Part shown: positions 18,626 to 27,997 of the stretch, piece after piece
Numbering within the stretch: position 1 is the first letter of the stretch
Layout: the number at the start of each line of letters is the position of its first letter
Assembly (NCBI RefSeq): GCF_001310895.1
Contig: NZ_BAZS01000010.1
Location: 1 to 64,000, forward strand
Source of the DNA: Virgibacillus halodenitrificans JCM 12304
GTDB lineage: Bacteria > Bacillota > Bacilli > Bacillales > Amphibacillaceae
Length of the DNA: 64,000 nt
Reading direction: 5' to 3'
Program-made: the position numbers and the translations under genes
The notes under the pieces: generated by a model
Database searches by the model: none
What the model saw: only the letters and a program-made list of their open reading frames with translations
What the model was told of the DNA's origin: nothing

Positions 18626-18654
18626 TTGATGCAAACAGAAAAACAAGATAGAAT
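18626..18654 (+). promoter_or_regulatory. padR-chrA promoter
   Basis: TTGATG (18626-18631) and TAGAAT (18649-18654) with a 17-base spacer. Just downstream, ATCGATATCGAAATTCGAAAT contains overlapping palindromes (TCGATATCGA, TTCGAA), a plausible operator for the PadR regulator encoded next. Confidence 0.6.
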
Positions 18655-18714
18655 ACAAGCGTAAATCGATATCGAAATTCGAAATCACCAACAAATCAGG
18701 GAAGGAGCATCCCA

Positions 18715-19020
18715 GTGGATAATAAAGTCTTACGTAAACTCTTTTTAGGTTTCATTCAAATACATATTCTGCACCATGCCAAGGAAGAACCCATTTATGG
18801 TTCCTGGATGCTTGAGGAACTGCATGAACACGGTTATGAAATGAGTGCAGGAACACTTTATCCTATTCTCCATGGTATGGAAAAGGACGGCCTTCTGACT
18901 AAAACTGAGAAAAATGTACATGGCAAGATTAGAAAATATTATCGCGCCACAAATAAGGGTGAAGAAGTACTTGAAGAAGCAAGAGCCAAAGCATATGAAT
19001 TATTTAAAGAAATTAAATAA
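18715..19020 (+). CDS. PadR-family transcriptional regulator
   Basis: A 101-residue PadR winged-helix protein: ILHHAKEEPIYGSWMLEELHEHGYEMSAGTLYPILHGMEKDGLL is the classic PadR helix-turn-helix core, followed by the wing (GKIRKYYRATNKGEEVLEEA). The GTG start at 18715 follows GGGAAGGAG. It is 15 bases upstream of chrA. PadR-chrA pairing is seen in other Bacillaceae, so it probably represses chrA and responds to chromate or a related stress. Confidence 0.9.
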   Translation: MDNKVLRKLFLGFIQIHILHHAKEEPIYGSWMLEELHEHGYEMSAGTLYPILHGMEKDGLLTKTEKNVHGKIRKYYRATNKGEEVLEEARAKAYELFKEIK

Positions 19021-19035
19021 TAGGGGGAAAAGCCA

Positions 19036-20223
19036 ATGCAAAAAAATAACCTACGTACATTATGGGAAATTTTACTAGCCTCAACAAAACTAGGCCTCAC
19101 ATCCTTTGGTGGTCCAGTTGCTCATTTAGCTTACTTCAAGGAAGAATATATTGATCGACGTAAGTGGTTAGATGACAGAACCTATGCAGATATTATAGCC
19201 ATTTGTCAGTTTCTCCCCGGCCCCGCAAGTAGTCAGGTTGGAATATCAATCGGCATGCTGCGTGGCGGATTGCTTGGCGGACTTGTATCATGGTTTGGCT
19301 TCACGATTCCATCTGTTATCGTTTTAATTGTTTTCGCTCTACTGTACCAAACCTTCACACTAGATGATGCCAGCTTCATCCATAGCTTAAAAATTGTTGC
19401 CGCTGCTGTCGTTCTTCATGCACTCATTGGCTTAGGGAAGAAATTAACACCAGATAAAACACGACTGGCAATAGCGATCATAGCTGCAAGTATTATGCTG
19501 TTATATCCTACCGCATGGATGCAGATTTTAATTATTTTAGGTGCAGGACTTGTCGGTTTAAAATTATTTACCCATCAGGCAGGAACAAATGTGCAGCCGT
19601 TTCGTATAAACATTTCTAAAAAACTCGGGTTGACTTCATTAGGTATACTAATAAGTCTACTTATTTTGTTGCCAATCCTAAATAGATTTACAGATAACCC
19701 ACTAGTTACGATATTTGACACTTTCTTTCGAGTAGGTTCGCTTGTATTTGGTGGTGGGCATGTTGTGTTGCCAATGATCGAACGCGAGCTGGTTCCAACA
19801 GGCTTTTTAACAGCCAATGAATTTTTAGCTGGATATGGAATGGCCCAAGCAGTTCCAGGTCCATTATTTACCTTTTCCAGTTATCTTGGAACAATGATGG
19901 AAGGTGTGTTAGGTGCTGTAGTAGCAACAGTAGGAATATTTCTCCCATCCTTTTTGCTTATCATCGCAGCATTACCTTTTCTTAATGAATTGCGGAAACG
20001 TGCTAGCTTCCAAGGGATTCTTATGGGAGTCAATGCGAGTGTTGTAGGTATTTTACTAGCTGCATTTTATGATCCGGTAATCAAAAGCTCTATTTTATCT
20101 GCCTCTGATTTCGCTCTTGCTGTTATCTTATTCGGTTTATTAAATATCTGGAAAGTGCCAGCATGGCTGATTGTAATTCTCGGTGTAGTTGGGGGATACG
20201 TTTTACAGGTTATTACAATATAA
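19036..20223 (+). CDS. chrA: Chromate efflux transporter
   Basis: A 395-residue long-chain CHR protein with two homologous halves. The first carries FGGPVAHLAYFKEEYIDRRKW and FLPGPASSQVGISIG; the second repeats the design as FGGGHVVLPMIERELV and AQAVPGPLFTFSSYLG. About ten membrane helices are expected. Family members export chromate, lowering its intracellular level, though some CHR homologues transport other anions. Ribosome binding site TAGGGGGAA. Operon with the upstream padR. Confidence 0.92.
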   Translation: MQKNNLRTLWEILLASTKLGLTSFGGPVAHLAYFKEEYIDRRKWLDDRTYADIIAICQFLPGPASSQVGISIGMLRGGLLGGLVSWFGFTIPSVIVLIVFALLYQTFTLDDASFIHSLKIVAAAVVLHALIGLGKKLTPDKTRLAIAIIAASIMLLYPTAWMQILIILGAGLVGLKLFTHQAGTNVQPFRINISKKLGLTSLGILISLLILLPILNRFTDNPLVTIFDTFFRVGSLVFGGGHVVLPMIERELVPTGFLTANEFLAGYGMAQAVPGPLFTFSSYLGTMMEGVLGAVVATVGIFLPSFLLIIAALPFLNELRKRASFQGILMGVNASVVGILLAAFYDPVIKSSILSASDFALAVILFGLLNIWKVPAWLIVILGVVGGYVLQVITI

Positions 20224-20374
20224 AAAATCTCCTGCGTGTGCTTCATAAAGAAACAAATTCTCAATGTAAAATTCACAGGCAAATGTAATAATTCTTGCTT
20301 TAGACGTTCTTCTCAATTAGTCTGCTAAAATATAATTTGAAAAGAATATTTAACGGACCAGGAAGGAAATGCAT

Positions 20375-21502
20375 ATGCAAACAAAAGAACAACTGAGAAA
20401 AATTACACCAAGTCATGACCCGTGGGAAGCGTATATGGATGTAAAGGACTATGGGAAAATGACACTGACTAATGTGGAATTTACTACAACAACATTGTGT
20501 AACATGCGTTGTGCCCATTGTGCGGTTGGTTATACACTAAGCCAAAAAGATCCGGAGGCTCTGCCAATGGAGCTACTGGTTAAACGGTTGGATGAAGTCC
20601 CACATTTGCGTACCCTGTCTATTACAGGTGGTGAACCGATGATGTCAAAGAAATCGGTGCGAGACTATGTTGTTCCATTATTGCGATATGCCCATGAACG
20701 TGGGGTTCGCACACAAATAAACTCAAATTTAACCCTGCCTTATAGCCGGTATGAAGAAATTATTCCGTACCTTGATGTGCTACATATCTCTCACAACTGG
20801 GGGACAGAAGAAGAATTTGCCGAAGTTGGGTTTGCCCGTATGGAGCGTAAACCTACAGAGGAGAATAGAAAGAAATACTTTGCACGTATGGTGGAAAATT
20901 CGCAACGACTTGCCACAGAAGGTGTCATGGTATCAGCAGAAACAATGCTGAATAAGTCCACTTTTCCTTATTTGGAAAAGATTCACAACCATGTATTGGA
21001 GATGGGTTGTGCTCGGCACGAAATTCATCCAATGTACCCTGTAGATTTCGGTAGTGCGTTAGAAACGTTAAGCTTGAAAGAAATGCGTACAGCTATCAAG
21101 CGACTGTTGGATGTGCGAGATCCTTCTACATGGATGTTATTCGGTACGCTTCCGTTTTATCCGTGCAGCAGTGACCAGGAGGATATGGAGCTATTAAAGC
21201 GGATGTACAAATCCGACAATGTAACGATACGTAATGATCCTGATGGCCGCTCTCGCTTAAATGTTAACATTTTTAATGGCGATATTATTGTGACAGATTT
21301 TGGTGATGATGATCCCGCACTTGGTAACATACAAGATACAAAACTGGAAACCGCCTATGAAAAATGGATGGAGTCTAGCACTGCGAAATCAATCAATTGT
21401 CATTGTCCAGCAGTTAAATGCTTAGGCCCCAATATTTTGGTGAAGAACACCTATTACCAAGAGACCGACTTCACAAAGAGAAAAGCAAATATTTCTATGT
21501 AA
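20375..21502 (+). CDS. yfkAB: Radical SAM protein YfkAB
   Basis: A 375-residue radical SAM enzyme closely resembling Bacillus YfkAB. The cluster-binding motif CNMRCAHC gives Cys42, Cys46 and Cys49, and SITGGEPMMS is the SAM-binding GGE motif. The C-terminal region has a second set of cysteines (CHCPAVKC). The N-terminal DPWEAYMDVKDYGKMTLTNVEFTTTT is typical of this group. The reaction is not known. Two ATGs are possible; the second follows AGGAAGG at better spacing, so I start there. It ends at a strong bidirectional terminator. Confidence 0.9.
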   Translation: MQTKEQLRKITPSHDPWEAYMDVKDYGKMTLTNVEFTTTTLCNMRCAHCAVGYTLSQKDPEALPMELLVKRLDEVPHLRTLSITGGEPMMSKKSVRDYVVPLLRYAHERGVRTQINSNLTLPYSRYEEIIPYLDVLHISHNWGTEEEFAEVGFARMERKPTEENRKKYFARMVENSQRLATEGVMVSAETMLNKSTFPYLEKIHNHVLEMGCARHEIHPMYPVDFGSALETLSLKEMRTAIKRLLDVRDPSTWMLFGTLPFYPCSSDQEDMELLKRMYKSDNVTIRNDPDGRSRLNVNIFNGDIIVTDFGDDDPALGNIQDTKLETAYEKWMESSTAKSINCHCPAVKCLGPNILVKNTYYQETDFTKRKANISM

Positions 21503-21561
21503 ATGGTGGTAAAAAATAATACACATTATTTCTTCGAGTGTTTTGTTGCTGAATAAAAATA

Positions 21562-21604
21562 AAATGCCCAACCAATCTATAAGTGATTGGTTGGGCATTT
21601 TTGA
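21562..21604. terminator. Bidirectional terminator between yfkAB and the LysR gene
   Basis: Perfect 16-bp stem AAATGCCCAACCAATC / GATTGGTTGGGCATTT with a seven-base loop and T runs on either side, between two converging genes. Confidence 0.92.
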
Positions 21605-21627
21605 CAAGAAAAAAGTGTTTAAAGAGA

Positions 21628-22530
21628 TTAATCATCATGGCAAACGCTTTGTGCCATCTTAATAAACTCGTGTGCTGCGGGACTACGCTTAATATCTCGA
21701 GCAAAGCTTATTACAATATGGCTTTTAAATGCGGGGTCAGTTAGTGGGTATAAATTATCCTTTTGACTTAATGAAACATTTTCCACAACAGATTGCGGTA
21801 CAATGGTTATTCCTATGCCACTATTTGCTAGTTGTAGCGCATTTTCCGCATTAATTGTCTCCAAAACGATGTTAGGCTGAATACGGTATTTCATAAAAAC
21901 CTCATTTGTAAAGCGGCGGAGACCAAGCCCGGCTTTAGCCAATATAAAATTCTCTCCATTTAATAAAGAAAAGTCAAATGTCTCCTTTTTTAATAATCCA
22001 TTTTTATGCAGATGGTGTTCAGGTGGAATAACAATATAATTGTATTCCTCAAATAAATATTCATATGAAATAGCATCATTTGTAATTGGCAAGGAATTCA
22101 GGCAGACATCGATCTGATTGCGGATCAGTAAATTTTCTAATGTCTCGGTTTTTTCTTCGATTAGTTTAACCTCGATACCGGGATATTTTTGCATGTACAT
22201 TGGCAATAATTTATACAGTGTGTACGTTGCTAAAAAAGGACTTACCCCAACTTTTAAACGCCCTTTTTTCAGATGAGAAATTCCTTGCATTTCCTCTTTC
22301 ATCTGATCATACAGATCAAGAATGCTATCCATATAATGCAGGTAACGATCGCCGGCATATGTCAGCGTAATCGGAGTTGTTTGCCGATTAATAATTTCTG
22401 CTCCAAGATCATTTTCCAGTGTTTTAATAAATTGACTTAGATACGGCTGGGATATATATAGTTGTTTGGCGGCTTTGGAAATACTGCCATATTTTACAAT
22501 TGCCTTTATATAATCCAAATGCAAATCCAT
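21628..22530 (-). CDS. LysR-family transcriptional regulator
   Basis: A 300-residue LTTR. The N-terminal helix-turn-helix is YGSISKAAKQLYISQPYLSQFIKTLE (residues 13-38), followed by the linker helix and a periplasmic-binding-protein-like effector domain (KVGVSPFLATYTLYKLLPMY). It is transcribed away from the DASS transporter and dehydrogenase genes, the standard LysR arrangement. It therefore probably activates that operon in response to the transported carboxylate. The 236-base divergent region holds ATAACC/GGTTAT motifs but no clear T-N11-A site I can defend. Confidence 0.9.
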   Translation of the reverse strand: MDLHLDYIKAIVKYGSISKAAKQLYISQPYLSQFIKTLENDLGAEIINRQTTPITLTYAGDRYLHYMDSILDLYDQMKEEMQGISHLKKGRLKVGVSPFLATYTLYKLLPMYMQKYPGIEVKLIEEKTETLENLLIRNQIDVCLNSLPITNDAISYEYLFEEYNYIVIPPEHHLHKNGLLKKETFDFSLLNGENFILAKAGLGLRRFTNEVFMKYRIQPNIVLETINAENALQLANSGIGITIVPQSVVENVSLSQKDNLYPLTDPAFKSHIVISFARDIKRSPAAHEFIKMAQSVCHDD

Positions 22531-22766
22531 TGAAAATACCTACTTTCATTAGGTCTGGAAGGATGATAACTCTTGCTGTATCAAACCTTAAGACAAGTTG
22601 TTTTTATCTATATTCTATTTATCACAACGAATGCAATAACAAAAATGCTATGGAAAGTATAACGAAATTCGTATTATTCAACCTTACGTTGTGTGCCATA
22701 ATCTATAAGGGGTTATCACCTACAGGTTATGTCATCTGTATTCTAACGTAAAAGGGGGAAAATAGC

Positions 22767-24175
22767 ATGGGCGAAGCAGCAGAACAAACTGCAAGAGATC
22801 GAAAATTACTATTACTAAAATATCTTATTGTAATTATTCCACCTCTTATTATCTATCTGATTCCTACTACACAAACCTTTACACAAGATATGAAGGTTTT
22901 CTTTATTATTACATTAGTTGCCATCTTATTATGGGCATTAGAGTTAATAAATTTGATAGTAGTAGCATTAGCACTTCCCGTTGCATTTATTTTAAGTGGA
23001 GTTGCTACAGCAGGAGATGTATATGCTCCATGGAGTCAGGATTTACCATATTTAGTACTAGGTGCATTAATTTTATCAGCGGTATTTGAAGAATCAGGAC
23101 TAATGAAGCGATTAGCTTACTGGTTTATTTTACGGGGAGGCGGAAGCTATAAAGGGATTATCTACGCCTTATCGACTTCAGGCTTTATTGTCGCCTTTTT
23201 AGTACCTGGTTCCTTAGCGCGAATTGCTTTATATGCAGGTATGGCATTTGGCATTATCAAAGCACTCGGATTAAAGAAGTTCTCCAAAGGATCTGTAGGA
23301 CTTTTATTTGGTGCATATAATGCAGCAGTTACTGCCTCATTTGTAAGTTTAACAGGCGTAGAGCCAATGCTCGTATTCAATAGTCAGTTGGAAAGCATAG
23401 GGATGGAAGGGGCTTCGTGGCTTCAATACGCCCTTCATAATGTGCCGATAACCATCATCTGGACGTATGTTATGGCCTTTATGATTACAAAAATATTTAA
23501 AAACGAAGAAGAAGTTGAAGGAAAGAGTTACTTTCAACAACAGTATCAAGCATTAGGTAAACTGTCCATGAGTGAAAAAAAGGTCACCATTATATTAATT
23601 GTATTAGTGGCATTACTTGCAACTAGCTCCATTCATGCATTGCCTTAGGATGGATTTTTATTGGGATGACATTTATCTGCTTTTTACCGGGAATTAATCT
23701 CGCAGATGATAACACAATGGCAAAAACAAACTTTGGTATGATCTTTTTTATTACAGCTACGATGGCAATAGGACAAGTATCTGCAGTAGTAGGTGCAGGA
23801 AAGTTTATCTCTGAATCGTTGTTCCCGTTAATGACGATAGGAGGAACAACATTTACAGTTATTGCAACATGGGTGTTATCTGTAGTTGTAAACTTTGTTC
23901 TTACACCATTTGCCGCTTCAGCTACAATGGCAATTCCATTAGCTGAGCTTTCTCAATCATTGGATATTAGTCCATTACCATTAGCTTATTCATTTTCACA
24001 TGGACTATATCAATTATTACTGCCATATGAGTCTACATTGCCATTATTGCTATTCAGTTATATGGCAATGACATATAAGCAATTCTTAAAATATTTTTCC
24101 ATACAGATGGTTTTAAATGTGGCATTTATTGCCCTTATCGCTATTCCGTATTGGTATTTAATCGGATTGCTATAA
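22767..24175 (+). pseudogene. SLC13/DASS-family anion (dicarboxylate) transporter, frameshifted
   Basis: The first 293 codons encode an N-terminal DASS transporter half (ELINLIVVALALPVAFILSG, SGFIVAFLVPGSLARIALYAG, LLFGAYNAAVTASF) and end at TAG after SSIHALP. The rest, 169 codons in another frame, supplies the C-terminal half, including TATMAIGQVSAVVGAG and LTPFAASATMAIPLAELSQ. Restoring one C in the CC at 23643-23644 reads HALPLGWIFIGMTF and joins the halves. Expected to import a di- or tricarboxylate with sodium. ATG 22767 follows AAAAGGGGG. The break may be a sequencing error. Confidence 0.8.
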
Positions 24176-24208
24176 ATCCGTATTGCGAAAAAATAAGGAG
24201 GAGAAACA

Positions 24209-24979
24209 ATGTTAGGTATGTTTTCATTAAAAGAGAAAGTAGCTATCGTTACAGGAAGTGCACGTGGTATTGGGCAAGCATATGCAATAGCTTTAGCTGA
24301 AGCTGGTGCTAGTCTCGTACTTGTTGATATTTTAGAAGATAATTTAAAGGATACCGCAGCAAAAATAAAAGAAGCAACTGGCACAGAAGTTAAGCTATAC
24401 GGTATTGATGTAACAGATAGTGAAAAAATACAAACAATGGTCGATGAAGTAGAAACCACATTTGGAAAAATTGATATTCTTGTAAACAATGCTGGTATTA
24501 ATGCACCAAAACCATTTCGCGAAGTAACCGAAGAGGATTGGAAGAAAATTATCGGGGTTAACTTAAATAGCCAATTCCTTATGTCCAAAGCGGTCGTAGA
24601 AAAAATGATCCCACGGAACTATGGGAAAATTATTAACATGGCTTCCGTTGGCGGATTTATGGCACTTAGTGATACAGCACCTTATAATGCAAGTAAAGGT
24701 GGGGTATTGCAGTTAACCAAAACAATGGCTGCAGACTTAAGTGAATATAATTTAAATATTAATGCGATCTGCCCAGGATTTATTGATACAGGACTATTAA
24801 AATCCTCCAAAGCGAGAGATGAGCGGTTGGAGAAGGTTTTAAATAACACACCACTTAACCGGTTAGGAAGTCCGAAAGATCTTATCGGTGCATGTGTATT
24901 CTTGGCATCCGATGCTTCTGGCTACATGACAGGCACACAAATTGTTGTAGATGGCGGAATGTCTGCGGTTGCTATGTAA
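24209..24979 (+). CDS. SDR-family oxidoreductase
   Basis: A 256-residue classical short-chain dehydrogenase. The cofactor loop TGSARGIGQAYA and acidic LVDI at the end of beta2 suggest NAD(H). The NNAGIN motif, the catalytic Ser in MASVGGF, Tyr/Lys in YNASKGG, and the C-terminal GYMTGTQIVVDGGMSA are all present. It resembles gluconate 5-dehydrogenase or 2-deoxygluconate dehydrogenase-like enzymes; the substrate is open. It follows the DASS transporter by 33 bases, so it probably oxidises or reduces the imported hydroxy-acid or its product under LysR control. Ribosome binding site AAGGAGGAG. Confidence 0.9.
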   Translation: MLGMFSLKEKVAIVTGSARGIGQAYAIALAEAGASLVLVDILEDNLKDTAAKIKEATGTEVKLYGIDVTDSEKIQTMVDEVETTFGKIDILVNNAGINAPKPFREVTEEDWKKIIGVNLNSQFLMSKAVVEKMIPRNYGKIINMASVGGFMALSDTAPYNASKGGVLQLTKTMAADLSEYNLNINAICPGFIDTGLLKSSKARDERLEKVLNNTPLNRLGSPKDLIGACVFLASDASGYMTGTQIVVDGGMSAVAM

Positions 24980-25001
24980 CATGGAATAATGATAGTACGA
25001 A

Positions 25002-25037
25002 CATCAGCTACTAAATGCCAGTAGCTGGTGTTTTTTT
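25002..25037 (+). terminator. Terminator after the SDR gene
   Basis: Stem CATCAGCTACT / AGTAGCTGGTG with a seven-base loop and seven Ts. Confidence 0.88.
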
Positions 25038-25249
25038 GCTTATCAATATGCCACCTGCAAATTTAGACTAATCAAAACTCAAGATCATGAAAGATAACTC
25101 TCCATATAAAATCATCCTTCTGATACTACCCAATGGGATCCCATCCCTTACGCTTCTAGTTAAATTTCCTCTTGGAATTAGAACGCAAAAATGGAAAGGA
25201 ATGAGGACATGAAAACTGCTATGGTAGAAAGAGAAAGGGAGGGATGGTT

Positions 25250-26503
25250 ATGGATCAACGTACTATTGGTTTACAAGAAGGAGTCGCACTATATATTGCT
25301 ACAATATTGGGATCGGGTGTATTATTTTTGACAGGTGTGACGGCTTCTCTTGCAGGACCAGCATCGTTACTGTCATGGACAATTGTGATTTTACTTAGTT
25401 TTCCTCTGGCTTATTCATTTGCATGTCTAGCCAAGAAATACCCTGATGCTGGAGGTGCAGCGACATTTGTAAGGAAATCATTTGGATTTCATTCTGGAAA
25501 TATGGTTGGCTGGTTCTATTTTGTAACTGCTGCTGTCGGACAAACGATTGTATCTTTGACAGGTGCATTTTATTTTAGTCAGGCATTTGATCTTTCTGAT
25601 TTTTCGAGGGTATGGATCGCCATTTTGATCTTGGTAATTGCTGGTCTTGCCAACTATAATGGAATGAAAGTAAGCGGAAAAGTTGCATTTATATTCAGTA
25701 CAGCTTTATTTCTACTACTTATTCTAACTGTTGTCGCTTCTCTTCCATATATAGATTTAGCCCATTTTCAGCCGATAGCCCCAAATGGATGGTATTCGGT
25801 GGGAACAGCTATAACAGTCATTTTTTGGGCGTTTTTCGGATGGGAGGCTATTTGCAATCTTGCTCCTTATTTTAAACGTCCGGATAAAATCATTGTGAAA
25901 AGTACGATGATAAGTGCCGTTATTGTAGGCATTCTCTATTTGGCATTAAGTTTTGTTACTGTCGCTACACATACGTATGGAAGTCTTCAACATAATCTTT
26001 CGCCAATTGGCGTGTTGATGGGAGAAACTATCGGAGTGGAGGCACAGCTTATTACAGCTGTGGTGGCAGTCCTCATTTGTATTGGAACCTCTAATGCATT
26101 TGTAGCAAGTTTGACTCAATTGGGGTATTCGTTAAGCAGAGATGGGGCGTTTCCAAAGATATTGTCTGTCGTGCATGCTCGTACCCAAGTGCCAAGAAGA
26201 ATGGTTGCCTTTGTGATATTATTTGCTATAGGAGGCGTGTTGATCACGGAGATGCTGAACATAACGTTTCAGGAGCTACTCTTTATTCCTACTTCACTCG
26301 GAATCTTTGTTTATATTTTTTCTATGGCAGCTGGTGTAAAACTCCTTACAAATCGCAGCCTTGCTTGGTGGTCTTCTTTATTATCACTTCTTCTATGTAT
26401 AGGTGTGCTGCCGTTCTTTGAGTTGTTCATTTTTGTCCCAGTGATTGTTATTGTTATTTATGCAATGTATATGACTTATAGGAAAGCAGTAAATAGAAGC
26501 TGA
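25250..26503 (+). CDS. APC-family amino acid permease
   Basis: A 417-residue permease with about 12 membrane segments. The N-terminal GVALYIATILGSGVLFLTG matches the APC substrate-binding break in helix 1, followed by SFPLAYSFACLAKKYPDAGG, typical of the family. It resembles YjeH/YvbW-type exporters or importers; substrate not assigned. ATG 25250 is at a good distance from GGGAGG, better than the ATG two codons earlier. Confidence 0.85.
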   Translation: MDQRTIGLQEGVALYIATILGSGVLFLTGVTASLAGPASLLSWTIVILLSFPLAYSFACLAKKYPDAGGAATFVRKSFGFHSGNMVGWFYFVTAAVGQTIVSLTGAFYFSQAFDLSDFSRVWIAILILVIAGLANYNGMKVSGKVAFIFSTALFLLLILTVVASLPYIDLAHFQPIAPNGWYSVGTAITVIFWAFFGWEAICNLAPYFKRPDKIIVKSTMISAVIVGILYLALSFVTVATHTYGSLQHNLSPIGVLMGETIGVEAQLITAVVAVLICIGTSNAFVASLTQLGYSLSRDGAFPKILSVVHARTQVPRRMVAFVILFAIGGVLITEMLNITFQELLFIPTSLGIFVYIFSMAAGVKLLTNRSLAWWSSLLSLLLCIGVLPFFELFIFVPVIVIVIYAMYMTYRKAVNRS

Positions 26504-26569
26504 AAAGTGTGTGAATTGCTACCGTTTTGCAAGACCAAAATTCCACAATTTAGAGGAGGGGATCTGCAC

Positions 26570-27145
26570 ATGAAAGCTGCACTGACGAAAGCTCATATGT
26601 GGAAAGCAGCAGTGGATTGTGATCATAAATATGACGGTGAATTTTTCTATGCAGTAAAAACAACTGGTATCTTTTGTCGGCCATCATGCAAATCAAAGAC
26701 TCCAAATTATGAAAATATATGCTTCTTTCCTAATGCAGAAGAAGCTAGAAAAGAAGGCTTCCGTCCATGTAAAAGGTGTCGGCCTGATTTGCTGGAGAAT
26801 ACATATGATCCACATCTGGAAATTATAGAAGATACCAAGAAGTATTTACAAGAGAACTATGCCAGTAATATAACGATAGCCCAGCTAGCGATGCATGTTG
26901 GTGTTAGTCAATACTATTTAAGTAGGACGTTTAAAGAAAAGACAGGCTACACACCACAGATGTACCTCTCCACCCTCAGAATTCAAAAAGCCCAGGAATT
27001 ATTAGTAACTACGAAAGAGAATAGCACCGAAATTTGTTTTCAAGTCGGATATCAGAATTTCTCCAGCTTCTACAAGCAATTTAAAAAGATATGTGGCTGT
27101 TCCCCAAGATGTTTTAGAACGGAAAAAGGGAGGAAGGGCAATTGA
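26570..27145 (+). CDS. adaA: Methylphosphotriester-DNA methyltransferase / transcriptional activator
   Basis: A 191-residue AdaA. The N-terminal Ada zinc domain has ligands Cys36, Cys40, Cys67 and Cys70 (FCRPSCKS, CKRC), with Cys36 the expected methyl acceptor. The C-terminal part is an AraC-type double helix-turn-helix (ITIAQLAMHVGVSQYYLSRTFKEKTGYTP, STEICFQVGYQNFSSFYKQFKK). Transfer of a methyl group from DNA phosphotriesters turns it into an activator of alkylation-repair genes, probably including its own operon. ATG 26570 follows GAGGAGGGG. Its stop overlaps the next gene. Confidence 0.93.
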   Translation: MKAALTKAHMWKAAVDCDHKYDGEFFYAVKTTGIFCRPSCKSKTPNYENICFFPNAEEARKEGFRPCKRCRPDLLENTYDPHLEIIEDTKKYLQENYASNITIAQLAMHVGVSQYYLSRTFKEKTGYTPQMYLSTLRIQKAQELLVTTKENSTEICFQVGYQNFSSFYKQFKKICGCSPRCFRTEKGRKGN

Positions 27146-27639
27146 AAAGAATTTATTGGAGCAATAGGACATATGAAAGCTGGACCTTGTATCTTGCAGC
27201 TACTGAAATTGGCCTTTGCTATGTTGGCTTTAATGTTCAAGGATTAGTGGATTGGGTGAAAGCAAAATTGCCAGCATATCAAATAGAACAAAGAGATGAG
27301 GAAATTCAACCATATGCCAAAGAGCTTGAAGAATATCTTAAAGGAGAAAGAACTTTTTTTACATTTGCTGCCGATATGCATGGAACCAAATTCCAATTAG
27401 CTGTTTGGAAGAAAATAAGAAACATCCCCTATGGACAAACAAAAACCTATTCCGAGATTGCAAATCAGCTCCAAAAGCCAACTGCTATCCGTGCAACTGC
27501 AGCTGCGATAGGTGCAAACCCGCTACTATTTGTTGTTCCTTGTCATCGGGTTATTGGTAAAAACGGACAATTGACTGGATATAGAGGAGGACTAGAACGA
27601 AAGAGGCAATTAGTACTAATGGAGAGTCGGCAGGACTAG
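27142..27639 (+). CDS. adaB: O6-methylguanine-DNA methyltransferase
   Basis: A 165-residue suicide alkyltransferase. The acceptor is Cys134 in the invariant PCHRVIG motif, preceded by the helix-turn-helix segment IPYGQTKTYSEIANQLQKPTAIRATAAAIGANP. It removes methyl groups from O6-methylguanine. The start is TTG 27142, overlapping the adaA stop by three bases (TTGA), so the pair is translationally coupled, as in the B. subtilis ada operon. Confidence 0.93.
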   Translation: MKRIYWSNRTYESWTLYLAATEIGLCYVGFNVQGLVDWVKAKLPAYQIEQRDEEIQPYAKELEEYLKGERTFFTFAADMHGTKFQLAVWKKIRNIPYGQTKTYSEIANQLQKPTAIRATAAAIGANPLLFVVPCHRVIGKNGQLTGYRGGLERKRQLVLMESRQD

Positions 27640-27690
27640 GGTAGCAGGCAGCCGTAATCTTTAACCATGGTCTTATATATCTTTTGTACC

Positions 27691-27719
27691 TTTACTTCAT
27701 CCATTGACTCTATTATAAT
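27691..27719 (+). promoter_or_regulatory. Promoter of the riboswitch-cobT unit
   Basis: TTTACT (27691-27696) and TATAAT (27714-27719) separated by 17 bases, about 30 bases before the riboswitch starts. Confidence 0.6.
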
Positions 27720-27747
27720 TTGAACTAATAGAATAGTGAATGAGAGC

Positions 27748-27896
27748 AGTAGGTGCCCATATGGGAGAATAGGGAATGAAGTGAGAATCTTCAGCGGACC
27801 CGCCACTGTGAAGGGGGTTCTATTAGAAATACCACTGGAAGTTATTCTGGGAAGGTTAATAGAACGACACCCCTGAGCCAGGAGACCTGCCTTTTG
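27748..27896 (+). ncRNA. Cobalamin riboswitch
   Basis: The conserved core elements are in order: AGGTGCC, GGGAGAATAGGGAATG, GTGAGAATCTTC, the AGCGGACCCGCCACTGTGA stretch, CCACTGG, TGGGAAGG, and the B12 box region GAGCCAGGAGACCTGCC at the 3' end. It is followed 20 bases later by a terminator and then cobT, so adenosylcobalamin binding should switch off cobT. Confidence 0.95.
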
Positions 27897-27918
27897 CTTC
27901 TAGTTATAGATGATGGAA

Positions 27919-27966
27919 AAGTCTGTAGTTTATTTGTACATGGAATAAACTGCAGGCTTTTTTATT
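27919..27966 (+). terminator. Riboswitch expression-platform terminator
   Basis: Sixteen-base stem AAGTCTGTAGTTTATT / AATAAACTGCAGGCTT with a nine-base loop and a T run, placed between the B12 aptamer and the cobT ribosome binding site. Confidence 0.85.
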
Positions 27967-27997
27967 TTTGAATATAAACCAAAAAGGAGAATTTAAA